Positions 49,330 to 57,424 are shown, counted from the stretch's first letter. The stretch is DNA of 64,000 nucleotides from Limnohabitans sp. 63ED37-2 (GCF_001412535.1 NZ_CP011774.1:119501-183500); one strand, 5' to 3'. The notes: generated from the sequence alone by a model not told the origin. Numbers and translations are program-made.

Positions 49330-49525
49330 CGGTGAAGTTTGGATTTTGTCTTTGCACGTTGGAGTTTGATTTTTCTTTGCACATTGGAGTTTGTTTTTTC
49401 TTTGTCATCCCGGCCTTGAGCCGGGATACACAGTGCACAACAGGTCTTCGCAAATGGCAATGCTCAACGCTGGATCCCGGGTCTTCGCCCGGGATGACAA
49501 AGATGGATCAACAAAACAGGTCATT
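49330..49525. repeat. Right long inverted repeat around prlF-yhaV copy 2
   Basis: In reverse complement this region matches 47995-48167: ATGACCTGTTTTGTTGATCC, the palindromic repeat pair (49401-49500) and the first minisatellite units. Differences are few, mainly in the number of 25-base units and a GTCTGGATCC/TGTGTATCC change. The 600 bases from prlF to the ydcF-like gene hold only this repeat, the hairpin array and a terminator. Confidence 0.85.
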
Positions 49526-49569
49526 ATCCGAGCTTCACTCGAGCGTTCAGGCACACCTATTGAAGGAAA

Positions 49570-49698
49570 AATTGGGGTCAGATCCCAATTGTTTCGAAAA
49601 ATTGAAAAATTGGGGTCAGATCCCAATTGTTTCGAAAAATTGAAAAATTGGGGTCAGATCCCAATTGTTTCGAAAAATTGGGGTCAGATCCCAATTGT
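49570..49698. repeat. Four-copy array of the AATTGGG-GTCAGAT-CCCAATT hairpin
   Basis: Identical hairpins start at 49570, 49608, 49646 and 49676, at spacings of 38, 38 and 30 bases, with GTTTCGAAAAATTG-type spacers. Each has 7-base perfect arms around the loop GTCAGAT. The array leads directly into the terminator at 49701. Confidence 0.92.
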
Positions 49699-49700
49699 TT

Positions 49701-49730
49701 CAAAAGAGCCATCTGGCTCTTTTGTTTTTT
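49701..49730 (+). terminator. Strong intrinsic terminator upstream of the ydcF-like gene
   Basis: CAAAAGAGCC pairs with GGCTCTTTTG around ATCT (49701-49724), followed by six T residues. It ends 21 bases before the ydcF-like start codon and insulates that gene from the repeat array. The gene must then have a promoter inside or downstream of the hairpin, or be read through. Confidence 0.88.
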
Positions 49731-49751
49731 GTGCCCCCCTAAAATTCCCGA

Positions 49752-50513
49752 ATGTTTGTTCTCTCCAAATTGATGTCCGCCATCACCCAGCCCATGTTTT
49801 GGCTGGCGCTGTGGTGGGCGTTGGCTTTGCTGATGCTGCAGCGCTGGCGCAGGTTGGCAGCGGTCATGTTGTGGAGTGGCTTGGTGGTGTTGGGGCTGTT
49901 GGGTTTTGAGGCTGGGCCGCATGCGCTGTTGCGGCACTTGGAGAACCGCTACCCCGTGCCGACGGCAGAGGCGGTGGGGCGCCATGTGGGGGTGATTGTT
50001 TTGGGTGGCGCCACCGAGCACTCTGATATTTACCAGGCGCATGGCCAGGTGCCGCTGGGTCAGGCGGCCGAGCGCATGTCGGTGCCGGTGGGGTTGATGC
50101 GCCAACACCCAAATTTGCAGTTGGTGTTTTCTGGGGGCGAGGGGCGGCTGCTCGCCACGGGCGTGAGCGAGGCCGAGTTGGCCAAGGCGTTTTACCAGCA
50201 GCAGGGCGTCGACATGAGCCGGGTGGTGCTGGAGGGGGGCTCGCGCACCACGCGCGAAAACGCCATTCAAGTGGCGGCGCTGCTGGGCGAACGCTGCAAG
50301 CAGCCTTGGCTTTTGGTGACGTCTGCCTGGCACATGCCCCGCTCAGTCCCGGAGTTTGAGGCGGTGGGTTGCCAGGTCACGCCTTATCCGGTGGACTTCA
50401 GAACAGGCGCGGCCACGGCCTGGACCGAGTATTCCCTGGCCCGCAGCCTGTTGCTGTGGCAAACAGCTTTGCATGAATGGCTGGGCTTGTGGGTGTATGG
50501 GGTGACGCGGTGA
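49752..50513 (+). CDS. ydcF: YdcF/ElyC-family membrane protein (DUF218)
   Basis: A 253-residue protein with two N-terminal membrane helices (about 10-29 and 36-55) followed by a DUF218 domain: VIVLGGATEHSD near residue 80, LVFSGGEGRLL near 118, EGGSRTTRENAIQVAALL near 157 and LLVTSAWHMPRSVPEFEAVG near 182. ElyC and relatives in Gram-negative bacteria influence envelope polysaccharide and peptidoglycan synthesis; the biochemical role is not settled. A terminator lies just upstream. Its end is close to the convergent dprA end. Confidence 0.85.
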   Translation: MFVLSKLMSAITQPMFWLALWWALALLMLQRWRRLAAVMLWSGLVVLGLLGFEAGPHALLRHLENRYPVPTAEAVGRHVGVIVLGGATEHSDIYQAHGQVPLGQAAERMSVPVGLMRQHPNLQLVFSGGEGRLLATGVSEAELAKAFYQQQGVDMSRVVLEGGSRTTRENAIQVAALLGERCKQPWLLVTSAWHMPRSVPEFEAVGCQVTPYPVDFRTGAATAWTEYSLARSLLLWQTALHEWLGLWVYGVTR

Positions 50514-50531
50514 GCTGAGATCTCCGCCCCC

Positions 50532-51713
50532 TCAAGCCGACCCCAATCGCTGAAACAACCCACCGGGCAAGCGCCCGACCTGGCCCATCAATTCCAGCTC
50601 CAGCAGCTGCGCCTGCAGTTGCGCGGTGGGCCAACCGCAGCGTGCTTGCAGCGCATCCAGCCCCACGGGGTCGTGGCCCAAGGCACGCAGCAGCGCCCGT
50701 TCGGGGTCTTGGCTTGTCGGCGCATCTTCTTGTGTTGGCGCTTGCAGGTCCAGTGCCTGTTGCGCGTCGGGCGCGGGCAGACGCAGCTCTTCCAGCACGT
50801 CTTGCGCCGATTCCACCAGTTTGGCGCCTTGTTTGATGAGCGCGTGGCAGCCTTTGGCTTGAGTGGAGTGGATCGACCCAGGGATGGCCATGACGTCGCG
50901 GCCTTGCTCCAGGGCTTGTTTGGCGGTGATGAGCGAGCCCGATTGCAGGGCCGCTTCCACCACCAGCGTGGCCTGTGACAAGCCCGAGATGAGGCGGTTG
51001 CGGCGCGGGAAGTTGGGCGCCAGCGGCGGTGTGCCCAGCGGGTATTCGCTCAGAATCAAGCCGTGTTGTGCAATGCGGTGTGCGAGGTCTCGGTGCTGGC
51101 GCGGGTAGACCCGGTCGAGCCCCGTGCCCACCACGGCGATGGTGGCAAGTGGGCCCGAGGCGCCAACTTGAAATCCACTTTGGAGCGAACCTTGAAGTGC
51201 CCCTTCGTGCGCCGCGCCGTCCACCCCCAGCGCCAAGCCCGAGACCACGGTCAGCCCACTGGCGGCCAGGCTGCAGGCAAAGGCTCGGGCGTTTTCGGCC
51301 CCTTGGGGTGTGGGGTTGCGGCTGCCCACCATGGCCAGCGCGTGCTGCGTTTGCAGTGTGGCCAGCTGTGTGGTCTGGCCCAGGGCATACAGCATCAAGG
51401 GCGGGTCGGGTATGTCCAGCAATGGGGCAGGGTAGTCCGCGTCGCCCAGGGTGATCACGCAGCGGCTCGGTCCCTTGGCGGCCTGCAGCCAGTCGAGCGT
51501 GTCTTGTGTGAGTTCGGCGCAACCATCGGGCATGAGCTGCAGCGCCTGGGCCTGTTTGGTGCTGACCACTTGGCACAAAGCGGTTTCGGTTTGTCCAAAA
51601 ATGGCTTGCGGTTCGCCAAATGCGGCCAGCAGACGCCGAGTGCTTTCAGGCCCCACGCCGGGCGTGAGCACCAGGCGCAACCACGCGCCCAGTTCCTCGG
51701 GGGTGTTGACCAT
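50532..51713 (-). CDS. dprA: DNA processing protein DprA
   Basis: A 393-residue DprA/Smf protein. An N-terminal helical domain (LVLTPGVGPESTRRLLAAFG) precedes the Rossmann core: AMVGSRNPTPQGAENARAFA, SGLALGVDGAAHEGAL, AVVGTGLDRVYPRQHRDLA, SEYPLGTPPLAPNFPRRNRLISGLS (split here) and VVEAALQSGSLITAKQALEQGRDV. A C-terminal winged-helix segment (PVGLDALQARCGWPTAQLQAQLLELEL) is present. DprA loads RecA on incoming single-stranded DNA in natural transformation. The ATG at 51713 is preferred because GGGAGA lies six bases upstream; a longer frame starts at 51776. Confidence 0.95.
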   Translation of the reverse strand: MVNTPEELGAWLRLVLTPGVGPESTRRLLAAFGEPQAIFGQTETALCQVVSTKQAQALQLMPDGCAELTQDTLDWLQAAKGPSRCVITLGDADYPAPLLDIPDPPLMLYALGQTTQLATLQTQHALAMVGSRNPTPQGAENARAFACSLAASGLTVVSGLALGVDGAAHEGALQGSLQSGFQVGASGPLATIAVVGTGLDRVYPRQHRDLAHRIAQHGLILSEYPLGTPPLAPNFPRRNRLISGLSQATLVVEAALQSGSLITAKQALEQGRDVMAIPGSIHSTQAKGCHALIKQGAKLVESAQDVLEELRLPAPDAQQALDLQAPTQEDAPTSQDPERALLRALGHDPVGLDALQARCGWPTAQLQAQLLELELMGQVGRLPGGLFQRLGSA

Positions 51714-51864
51714 CTTGTCTCCCTGTGCAGCCTGTGGGGCTGTCGAATACTTGTTGTGCCCAGCATTGTGGTTCAAAGCTTGGTTGGCGCCAAGCTGTAA
51801 ATACCGTAAGGGTTAGTTGTTGGGAACAGATCAAAATTTTTGGGGCATCGCGAGAGCCTGTGGG

Positions 51865-51900
51865 TTGGTGGATTAGACCTATTTGGATATGATTTCAGCA
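51865..51900 (+). promoter_or_regulatory. Promoter giving a possibly leaderless higB transcript
   Basis: TTGGTG at 51865-51870 and TATGAT at 51888-51893 are separated by 17 bases. Transcription would start about 7 bases after the -10 element, at or next to the A of the higB ATG (51900). No Shine-Dalgarno sequence precedes the ATG. The decayed copy at 45816 keeps a TATAAT in the same place. Confidence 0.55.
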
Positions 51901-52256
51901 TGTCTGATCTGCTGAAGCCACTGCACTGGGTGGGTTCCTCGAAAAAGGATCTCCTTGCCATGCCCTGTGACGTCGTCGACGTTTTCGGCTTTGCGTTGCA
52001 TTTGGCGCAGTCAGGCAAGAAGCATGATCAGACTAAGCCTCTGAAGGGTTTTGGTGGAGCCAGTGTTTTGGAGGTGGTTGAAGACCACATGGGCGATACC
52101 TTCCGTGCCGTCTATACGGTCAAGATCGCAGAGAGGGTCTACGTTTTGCATTGTTTCCAAAAGAAGTCCAATAAAGGCATTGAGACACCAAAGCAAGACA
52201 TGGATTTGATTCGAGAACGTTTGAAGGCAGCGCAAGCGCATGCCAAAGGAGCCTGA
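51900..52256 (+). CDS. higB: HigB/RelE-like toxin (phage-derived Gp49-like family)
   Basis: A 118-residue basic protein of the HigB-like Gp49 toxin family. KPLHWVGSSKKDLLAMPCDV is the N-terminal block, FGFALHLAQSGKKHDQTKPL follows, then LEVVEDHMGDTFRAVYTVK and VYVLHCFQKKSNKGIETP, the beta sheet with the catalytic Lys/Arg-rich end. It would cleave ribosome-bound mRNA. Toxin first and antitoxin second is the HigBA order. ATG 51900 matches the family start. A decayed paralogue lies at 45816-46098. Confidence 0.9.
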   Translation: MSDLLKPLHWVGSSKKDLLAMPCDVVDVFGFALHLAQSGKKHDQTKPLKGFGGASVLEVVEDHMGDTFRAVYTVKIAERVYVLHCFQKKSNKGIETPKQDMDLIRERLKAAQAHAKGA

Positions 52257-52257
52257 A

Positions 52258-52578
52258 ATGATCGAAATTGAAAAAGGATCTACCAATGTCTACGAAGACC
52301 TTGGTTTGCCAGATGCTGCCGAGATGCAGGTTAAGGCGACCTTGGCCGCCAAGATCGGCGAAATCATTAAGCATCGTCATCTGACCCAAATTCAAGCTGC
52401 TGAGATCCTGGGCATGCCGCAGCCCAAACTCTCTGGCATGTTGCGCGGTCAGTTTCGGGGTATCAGTGAGGCGAAGATGCTGGAGTGCATGAATCGGCTA
52501 GGCCGGGATGTTCAAATTGTGGTGCGTAAGCCATCTCGTTCGCGGACAACAGGGCGGACAAGCGTGGTATTTGCATAG
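52258..52578 (+). CDS. higA: HigA-type XRE antitoxin
   Basis: A 106-residue antitoxin. An N-terminal toxin-binding segment (EKGSTNVYEDLGLPDAAEM) is followed by an XRE helix-turn-helix: KATLAAKIGEIIKHRHLTQIQAAEILGMPQPKLSGMLRG (split here) at about residues 25-65. This matches the HigA type paired with Gp49-like toxins. ATG 52258 was chosen because AAGGAG lies seven bases upstream; an in-frame ATG at 52240 would overlap the toxin gene. It represses its own operon together with the toxin. Confidence 0.92.
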   Translation: MIEIEKGSTNVYEDLGLPDAAEMQVKATLAAKIGEIIKHRHLTQIQAAEILGMPQPKLSGMLRGQFRGISEAKMLECMNRLGRDVQIVVRKPSRSRTTGRTSVVFA

Positions 52579-52616
52579 CCCTAATGCCCACTTTTACCCC
52601 AGACCCCACCGCGCAC

Positions 52617-53339
52617 ATGCACCTGTGCATCCTTGAAAACGATGACCTGGACCCGCCCCTGAGCCAGCGTTACACGCGGGTCGCGGCGATGTTTGAACAC
52701 TTGTTTGCGCAAACGGGTTACCAAGGCCGCATCGATACTTTCAGCGCCCGACATGGCCAATACCCGGCCAGTTTTGAGACCTACGACGCGGTGCTGCTGA
52801 CCGGCAGCCGAGCTGATTCTTTTTCTGACGAACCCTGGGTGGTGGCCTTGCGTGAGCAGGTGACGCGTTTGCTGCAGGGCCAGCACAAGTTGTTGGGGGT
52901 GTGTTTTGGCCACCAACTGATCGCGCATTGTTTGGGGGCGCCCGTGCAGAGGGCGCCGCAGGGGTGGCGCGTTGGGCGACAGGCCTACGAATGGCTGGGC
53001 GATGCAGAACACTTGGGCCTCGCGCCCGGAGTGCCTGCCCGCATGGCCTTGCTGGCCAGCCACCAGGACCAGGTGCTGGCCTTGCCCCCGGGTGCCACTT
53101 TGCTGGCCACGCAGGCCGATTGCCCGGTGGCCGCTTACGCGCTGGGTGACCAGGTGTTTTGCATTCAGCCGCACCCGGAGTTCACGCCCGAGATGTCGGC
53201 CTTTTTGTTGGACAAGCGCCGCGCTCTGCTGGGAGAGCCGCTGTATGAGCGCAGCATGGGCAGTTTGAGTGAGCCCCACGACGGCCTGGCGCTGGCGCGT
53301 TTCATGATCCGTTTTGTGCAATACGGTCTCTCAGCATGA
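52617..53339 (+). CDS. Class I glutamine amidotransferase (GMP synthase-like)
   Basis: A 240-residue class I glutamine amidotransferase. The nucleophile elbow is GVCFGHQLIAHCLG with Cys near residue 98, and the His-Glu pair is in IQPHPEFTPEM near 187. VLLTGSRADSFSDEPWV near 60 provides the oxyanion region. It belongs to stand-alone amidotransferases of the type seen with gamma-glutamyl compound degradation or unknown partners; no synthase domain is attached. The start may be ATG 52617 (MHLCILEND, the usual opening) or ATG 52584. It lies between higA and def and shows no operon partner. Confidence 0.85.
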   Translation: MHLCILENDDLDPPLSQRYTRVAAMFEHLFAQTGYQGRIDTFSARHGQYPASFETYDAVLLTGSRADSFSDEPWVVALREQVTRLLQGQHKLLGVCFGHQLIAHCLGAPVQRAPQGWRVGRQAYEWLGDAEHLGLAPGVPARMALLASHQDQVLALPPGATLLATQADCPVAAYALGDQVFCIQPHPEFTPEMSAFLLDKRRALLGEPLYERSMGSLSEPHDGLALARFMIRFVQYGLSA

Positions 53340-53400
53340 GCCCTGGCGTCCCCGGGCCGAAATGACCGAAAATACCTGGATCCAATTTGAGTTTTGAGCC

Positions 53401-53907
53401 ATGGCCCTGCGAACCATCCTTTGTTACCCCGACCCACGCCTGCACAAGGTGGCCCAGCCTGTGCAAGCGGTGGATGCCCGCGTCCACACGCTGATCGACG
53501 ACATGATCGAGACCATGTACGAAGCGGGTGGCATTGGCTTGGCGGCCACACAGATCGATGTGCACGAGCGCCTGGTGGTGATCGACACCTCGGAGGAGCG
53601 CAACCAGCCGATGGTGCTGATCAACCCCGAGATCACCTGGATGAACGAGGAGCGCGTCAAGGGCGAAGAGGGTTGCCTGTCGGTGCCCGGCATTTACGAC
53701 GGCGTGGAACGCGCCACCCAAGTGAAAGTCACGGCCATCGACCGCGATGGCCAAAGCCGCACGATCGAGGCCGAGGGCATGCTGGCCATTTGCATCCAGC
53801 ACGAGATGGACCATCTGGTGGGCAAAGTGTTTGTGGAATACCTCTCGCCGCTCAAGCAAGGCCGCATCAAGACCAAGATGGTCAAAGCCCAAAAAGCCGG
53901 GCGCTGA
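53401..53907 (+). CDS. def: Peptide deformylase
   Basis: A 168-residue enzyme with all three deformylase motifs: GIGLAATQ near residue 43, EGCLSVPG near 89 with the metal-binding Cys, and HEMDHLVG near 133 with the HExxH-type metal site. It removes the formyl group from the N-terminal methionine of new proteins at the ribosome exit. fmt follows six bases downstream, the usual def-fmt pair for formyl-Met addition and removal. Confidence 0.97.
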   Translation: MALRTILCYPDPRLHKVAQPVQAVDARVHTLIDDMIETMYEAGGIGLAATQIDVHERLVVIDTSEERNQPMVLINPEITWMNEERVKGEEGCLSVPGIYDGVERATQVKVTAIDRDGQSRTIEAEGMLAICIQHEMDHLVGKVFVEYLSPLKQGRIKTKMVKAQKAGR

Positions 53908-53913
53908 TCCGGC

Positions 53914-54876
53914 ATGCGTTTGATTTTTGCGGGCACGCCCGAATTTGCCCAGACGGCGCTGGCCGCCTTGCACGCAGCGGGCCACGAGATCGTGCTGGTG
54001 CTCTCCCAACCCGACCGCCCTGCGGGCCGCGGCATGAAGCTGCAGGCCTCACCCGTCAAGCAATGGGCCCTTGCGCACCAGGTGCCTGTGGCCCAGCCGC
54101 GCAGCTTGCGACTGGATGGCAAATACCCCGAAGACGCTGCTGCCGCCCGAGACACCCTGTTGGCTGCGAAAGCCGATGCCATGATCGTGGCCGCCTACGG
54201 TTTGATCTTGCCGCAATGGGTGCTGGACTTGCCGCCCAAGGGGTGCCTGAATATCCACGCTTCTTTGTTGCCGCGCTGGCGCGGCGCCGCGCCCATCCAC
54301 CGCGCCATCGAGGCGGGCGACACGCAAACCGGCATCACCATCATGCAGATGGATGCGGGCTTGGACACGGGCGACATGCTGCTGGTCTTGCCCTGCGCCA
54401 TCGCGCCCAACGACACCACCGCCGTGCTGCACGACCGCCTGGCCGATTTGGGGGGTGAGACCATCGTGCAGGCGCTGGCCAGCTTGGACAGTTTGCCGCA
54501 CCAACCCCAGCCCGAAGAAGGTGTGAACTACGCGCACAAAATCGACAAAGCCGAAGCCGCACTCGACTGGGCGCTGTCCGCCGAGGTGTTGGCGCGGCGC
54601 ATTCGGGCGTTTGACCCGTTCCCGGGCATGACCGTGCCGCTGACCACCGAGGCGGGCAGCGAAACCCTCAAGATTTGGCAAGCCGTGGCCGAGCCTTTGG
54701 CCAGCCCCGCCGAGCCGGGCACCGTGCTCAGCGCCGATGCCTCAGGCGTGCGTGTGGCCTGCGGTGCAGGGCTGCTGTGCCTGACCCAACTGCAGCGACC
54801 CGGTGGCAAGCGACTGAGCGCGGCCGATTTTCTGCGCGGCTGCCCCTTGCAGCCCGGTCAGCGTTTGGTGGCCTGA
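53914..54876 (+). CDS. fmt: Methionyl-tRNA formyltransferase
   Basis: A 320-residue Fmt, full length. FAGTPEFAQTALAALHAAGH at the start, SQPDRPAGRGMKLQASPVK, AYGLILPQWVLDLP, and the catalytic block NIHASLLPRWRGAAPIHRAI near residue 110 with Asn, His and the later Asp in MDAGLDTGDML. The C-terminal OB-like domain begins near 210. It formylates Met-tRNAfMet for initiation. The stop overlaps the azlC start codon. Confidence 0.97.
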   Translation: MRLIFAGTPEFAQTALAALHAAGHEIVLVLSQPDRPAGRGMKLQASPVKQWALAHQVPVAQPRSLRLDGKYPEDAAAARDTLLAAKADAMIVAAYGLILPQWVLDLPPKGCLNIHASLLPRWRGAAPIHRAIEAGDTQTGITIMQMDAGLDTGDMLLVLPCAIAPNDTTAVLHDRLADLGGETIVQALASLDSLPHQPQPEEGVNYAHKIDKAEAALDWALSAEVLARRIRAFDPFPGMTVPLTTEAGSETLKIWQAVAEPLASPAEPGTVLSADASGVRVACGAGLLCLTQLQRPGGKRLSAADFLRGCPLQPGQRLVA

Positions 54877-55607
54877 TGTTTTTCCGGCCGACGCTTTATC
54901 GCCGCGCCGAGTTCTGGCAAGGCTTTCGCGACCTGGCCCCGCAAGCGCCCGGCGTGGCGGCGTGGGGACTGATGACCGGTGTGGCCATGGTCAAGTCGGG
55001 CATGAGCGTGTTCGAGGCCGTGGCCATGACCATGCTCGTGTTCGCGGGCAGCTCGCAATTGGCGTCCATTCCGCTGTTGGTGGCCGGGGCACCCGCTTGG
55101 GTGATTTTGGCGACCGGTTTTTGCGTGAACTTGCGCTTTGTGGTGTTCAGTCTGCACCTGCGGCCGTATTTGATGCACCTGCCGCGCTGGCAACGCATGT
55201 GCCACGGCTACTTCACCGCCGACATCAGCTATGTGCTCTTCACCCGCCGCTATCCCGCGCCGGGTGTCAGCGATGCCGAGCGCACTGGGCAAGAGGCTTA
55301 TCTGGCGGGCAACTATTTTCTGAATTGGGGCAGCTGGATTGTGGCCAGTTTGTTGGGCGTTGGGCTGGCCAATTTGATCCCGCCGGAGTGGGGCTTGGGC
55401 TTTGCGGGCATTTTGTGTTTGCTGGGCATTCAGTGCTCGCTGGCCAGCTCGCGCATGCGCATGCTGTCTGCTGCCGTGGCGGGTGTGGCCGCCGTGGTGG
55501 CTTACAGCCTGCCACTCAAACTCAACATCGTCGTGGCGATTGCGGTGGCCGTGATCTTGTGCCTGACGGTTGAAAAAATCCGGCCTGCGCCCAAGGCGGC
55601 CGCATGA
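54876..55607 (+). CDS. azlC: AzlC-family branched-chain amino acid exporter subunit
   Basis: A 243-residue membrane protein with about six helices. FRDLAPQAPGVAAWGLMTGVAMVKSG, MTMLVFAGSSQLASIPLLVAGAP and NLRFVVFSLHLRPYL are conserved AzlC blocks. With AzlD it forms an efflux system related to BrnFE. ATG 54876 overlaps the fmt stop and its own stop overlaps the azlD start, so the two subunits are co-translated. Confidence 0.92.
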   Translation: MFFRPTLYRRAEFWQGFRDLAPQAPGVAAWGLMTGVAMVKSGMSVFEAVAMTMLVFAGSSQLASIPLLVAGAPAWVILATGFCVNLRFVVFSLHLRPYLMHLPRWQRMCHGYFTADISYVLFTRRYPAPGVSDAERTGQEAYLAGNYFLNWGSWIVASLLGVGLANLIPPEWGLGFAGILCLLGIQCSLASSRMRMLSAAVAGVAAVVAYSLPLKLNIVVAIAVAVILCLTVEKIRPAPKAAA

Positions 55608-55939
55608 ACGGCACCGATCTGTGGACGCTGGCCGTCATCGTGGGCTTGGCCGTGGTCACGGTGGTGGCCCGCAGTTTCTTTTTCATCTCCAGCCAGTCTT
55701 GGCAGCTGCCCGACTGGGCCCAGCGCGGCTTGCAGTACGCGCCCATTGCCGCTTTGTCGGCGGTGGTCATCCCCGAAATCATCACCGTGCAGGGTGAGTT
55801 GGTCAGCACTTGGCAAGACGCGCGTTTGTACGCGGCCGTGGTGGGCGTGGCCGCTTACTTTTGGCGGCGCGATGTGCTGATCACCATCCTGGCGGGCATG
55901 GCGGTTTATTTGCCCTTGCGCTTGGGGCTGGGCTGGTAA
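55604..55939 (+). CDS. azlD: AzlD-family branched-chain amino acid exporter subunit
   Basis: A 111-residue protein with three to four membrane helices, the small partner of AzlC. WALQYAPIAALSAVVIPEI-type sequence (here RGLQYAPIAALSAVVIPEII) near residue 40 and RRDVLITILAGMAVYLPLRL at the end are typical. It starts 4 bases before the azlC stop. Nothing unusual. Confidence 0.93.
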   Translation: MNGTDLWTLAVIVGLAVVTVVARSFFFISSQSWQLPDWAQRGLQYAPIAALSAVVIPEIITVQGELVSTWQDARLYAAVVGVAAYFWRRDVLITILAGMAVYLPLRLGLGW

Positions 55940-56047
55940 GTCGCCTTGGGGCGTTGTTCGGGGTTCGTATCTGCCCTTCATGTCAGCCCTTGTCAGGCCA
56001 GGCTTTTAAAATCGATGCCAATTGATCCTTCTACTTTTCTACACACC

Positions 56048-57241
56048 ATGAACGTCATCCGCTTTTCCGATCTGTGTGCCAAGGGCCAAGCCGCTGGCCA
56101 ACGTGTGTTCATTCGCGCTGACCTGAACGTGCCACAAGCCGACGACGGCAGCATCACCGAAGACACCCGCATCCGCGCCAGCGTGCCTTGCATCCAAATG
56201 GCATTAGACGCCGGAGCGGCGGTGATGGTGACCAGTCATTTGGGCCGCCCGACCGAGGGCGAGTTCAAACCCGAAGACTCGCTGGCCCCCGTGGCCAAGC
56301 GCTTGGGTGAGTTGCTCGGCCGTGAAGTTCCGCTGGTCGCCAACTGGGTGGACGGTGTCTCTGTTGCCCCCGGCCAAGTGGTGCTGCTCGAGAACTGCCG
56401 CGTCAACAAAGGCGAGAAGAAAAACAACGAAGCGCTGGCCCGCCAAATGGCGCAGCTGTGCGACATCTATGTGAACGACGCCTTTGGCACGGCCCACCGC
56501 GCCGAAGGCACCACCTACGGCATCGCCCAATTCGCGCCGATTGCGTGCGCAGGCCCTTTGCTGGCCGCCGAGATCGACGCGATTGGCAAGGCCCTGGCCA
56601 ACCCGAAGCGCCCACTGGCGGCCATCGTGGCAGGCAGCAAAGTCAGCACCAAGCTGACCATCTTGAAGAGCCTGTCGCAAAACGTGGACCAGCTCATTGT
56701 GGGCGGTGGCATTGCCAATACCTTCATGCTGGCAGCGGGTCTGAAGATCGGCAAGAGCATGGCCGAAGCCGACTTGGTGGACGAGGCCAAAGCCGTCATC
56801 GAAGCCATGAAGGCCCGAGGTGCCGAAGTGCCGATCCCAACCGATGTGGTGGTGGCCAAGACCTTCGCAGCCGACGCGGTCGCGACGGTGAAGAAAGCCA
56901 CCGAGGTGGCCGACGATGACATGATTTTGGATATCGGCCCCGAGACCGCCGCCAAACTGGCCGCGCAGCTCAAGCAGGCGGGCACCATCGTCTGGAACGG
57001 CCCGGTGGGCGTGTTCGAGTTTGCGGCTTTTGAAAACGGCACCAAAGTGATCGCCCAGGCGATCGCCGAGTCCAGCGCCTTCAGCATCGCCGGCGGCGGC
57101 GACACGCTGGCTGCCATTGCCAAGTACGGCATCGAGCAACAGGTGGGCTACATCTCGACCGGCGGTGGCGCGTTCCTTGAAATTCTGGAAGGCAAGACCT
57201 TGCCCGCTTTCGAGATTTTGATGAAGCGTGCGGCGGTTTGA
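56048..57241 (+). CDS. pgk: Phosphoglycerate kinase
   Basis: A 397-residue Pgk, full length. RVFIRADLNVPQADDG near residue 18 is the substrate-binding motif, TSHLGRPTEGEFKPE near 60, NDAFGTAHRAEGTTYG near 140, AIVAGSKVSTKL near 195, and the C-terminal nucleotide-binding WNGPVGVFEFAAFENGT and GGGDTLAAIAKYG. It carries out the ATP-yielding step from 1,3-bisphosphoglycerate. ATG 56048 was chosen; the longer frame uses TTG 55946 and is not conserved. pyk and fba follow, interrupted by a desaturase on the other strand. Confidence 0.97.
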   Translation: MNVIRFSDLCAKGQAAGQRVFIRADLNVPQADDGSITEDTRIRASVPCIQMALDAGAAVMVTSHLGRPTEGEFKPEDSLAPVAKRLGELLGREVPLVANWVDGVSVAPGQVVLLENCRVNKGEKKNNEALARQMAQLCDIYVNDAFGTAHRAEGTTYGIAQFAPIACAGPLLAAEIDAIGKALANPKRPLAAIVAGSKVSTKLTILKSLSQNVDQLIVGGGIANTFMLAAGLKIGKSMAEADLVDEAKAVIEAMKARGAEVPIPTDVVVAKTFAADAVATVKKATEVADDDMILDIGPETAAKLAAQLKQAGTIVWNGPVGVFEFAAFENGTKVIAQAIAESSAFSIAGGGDTLAAIAKYGIEQQVGYISTGGGAFLEILEGKTLPAFEILMKRAAV

Positions 57242-57255
57242 GTGTTACTGGGGGG

Positions 57256-57424
57256 CGCTGGATCCCGGCTCGGGGGCCGGGATGACAGAGAAACGACCGG
57301 GGGTCATTGATACGGCCGGGGGTCATTGATACGGCCGGGGGTCATTGATACGGCTGGGGGTCAGTGATACGGCTGGGATGAACGAACAGCTTTGTCACCC
57401 CGGGCGCAGACCCGGGGTCCAGTC
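57256..57424. repeat. Palindromic repeats flanking a 19-bp tandem repeat after pgk
   Basis: A palindromic unit (57256-57288, GGATCCCGGCTCGGGGGCCG) and an oppositely oriented one (57391-57424, GTCACCCCGGGCGCAGACCC) of the family seen at 19, 21 and 48 kb surround four exact-length units of a 19-base repeat, CCGGGGGTCATTGATACGG, at 57297-57372. The fourth unit has two changes. No gene lies in the 288-base gap between pgk and the desaturase. Confidence 0.9.

Noticed and set aside
49570..49698. Possible CRISPR array in the four-copy hairpin array
   Set aside because: Spacers are themselves near-identical and only 7-24 bases long, which does not fit CRISPR spacers.
50398..51576. Open frame overlapping dprA in another frame
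   Set aside because: DprA motifs are continuous in the annotated frame; the alternative is Arg/Gly/Ala-rich low-complexity translation.
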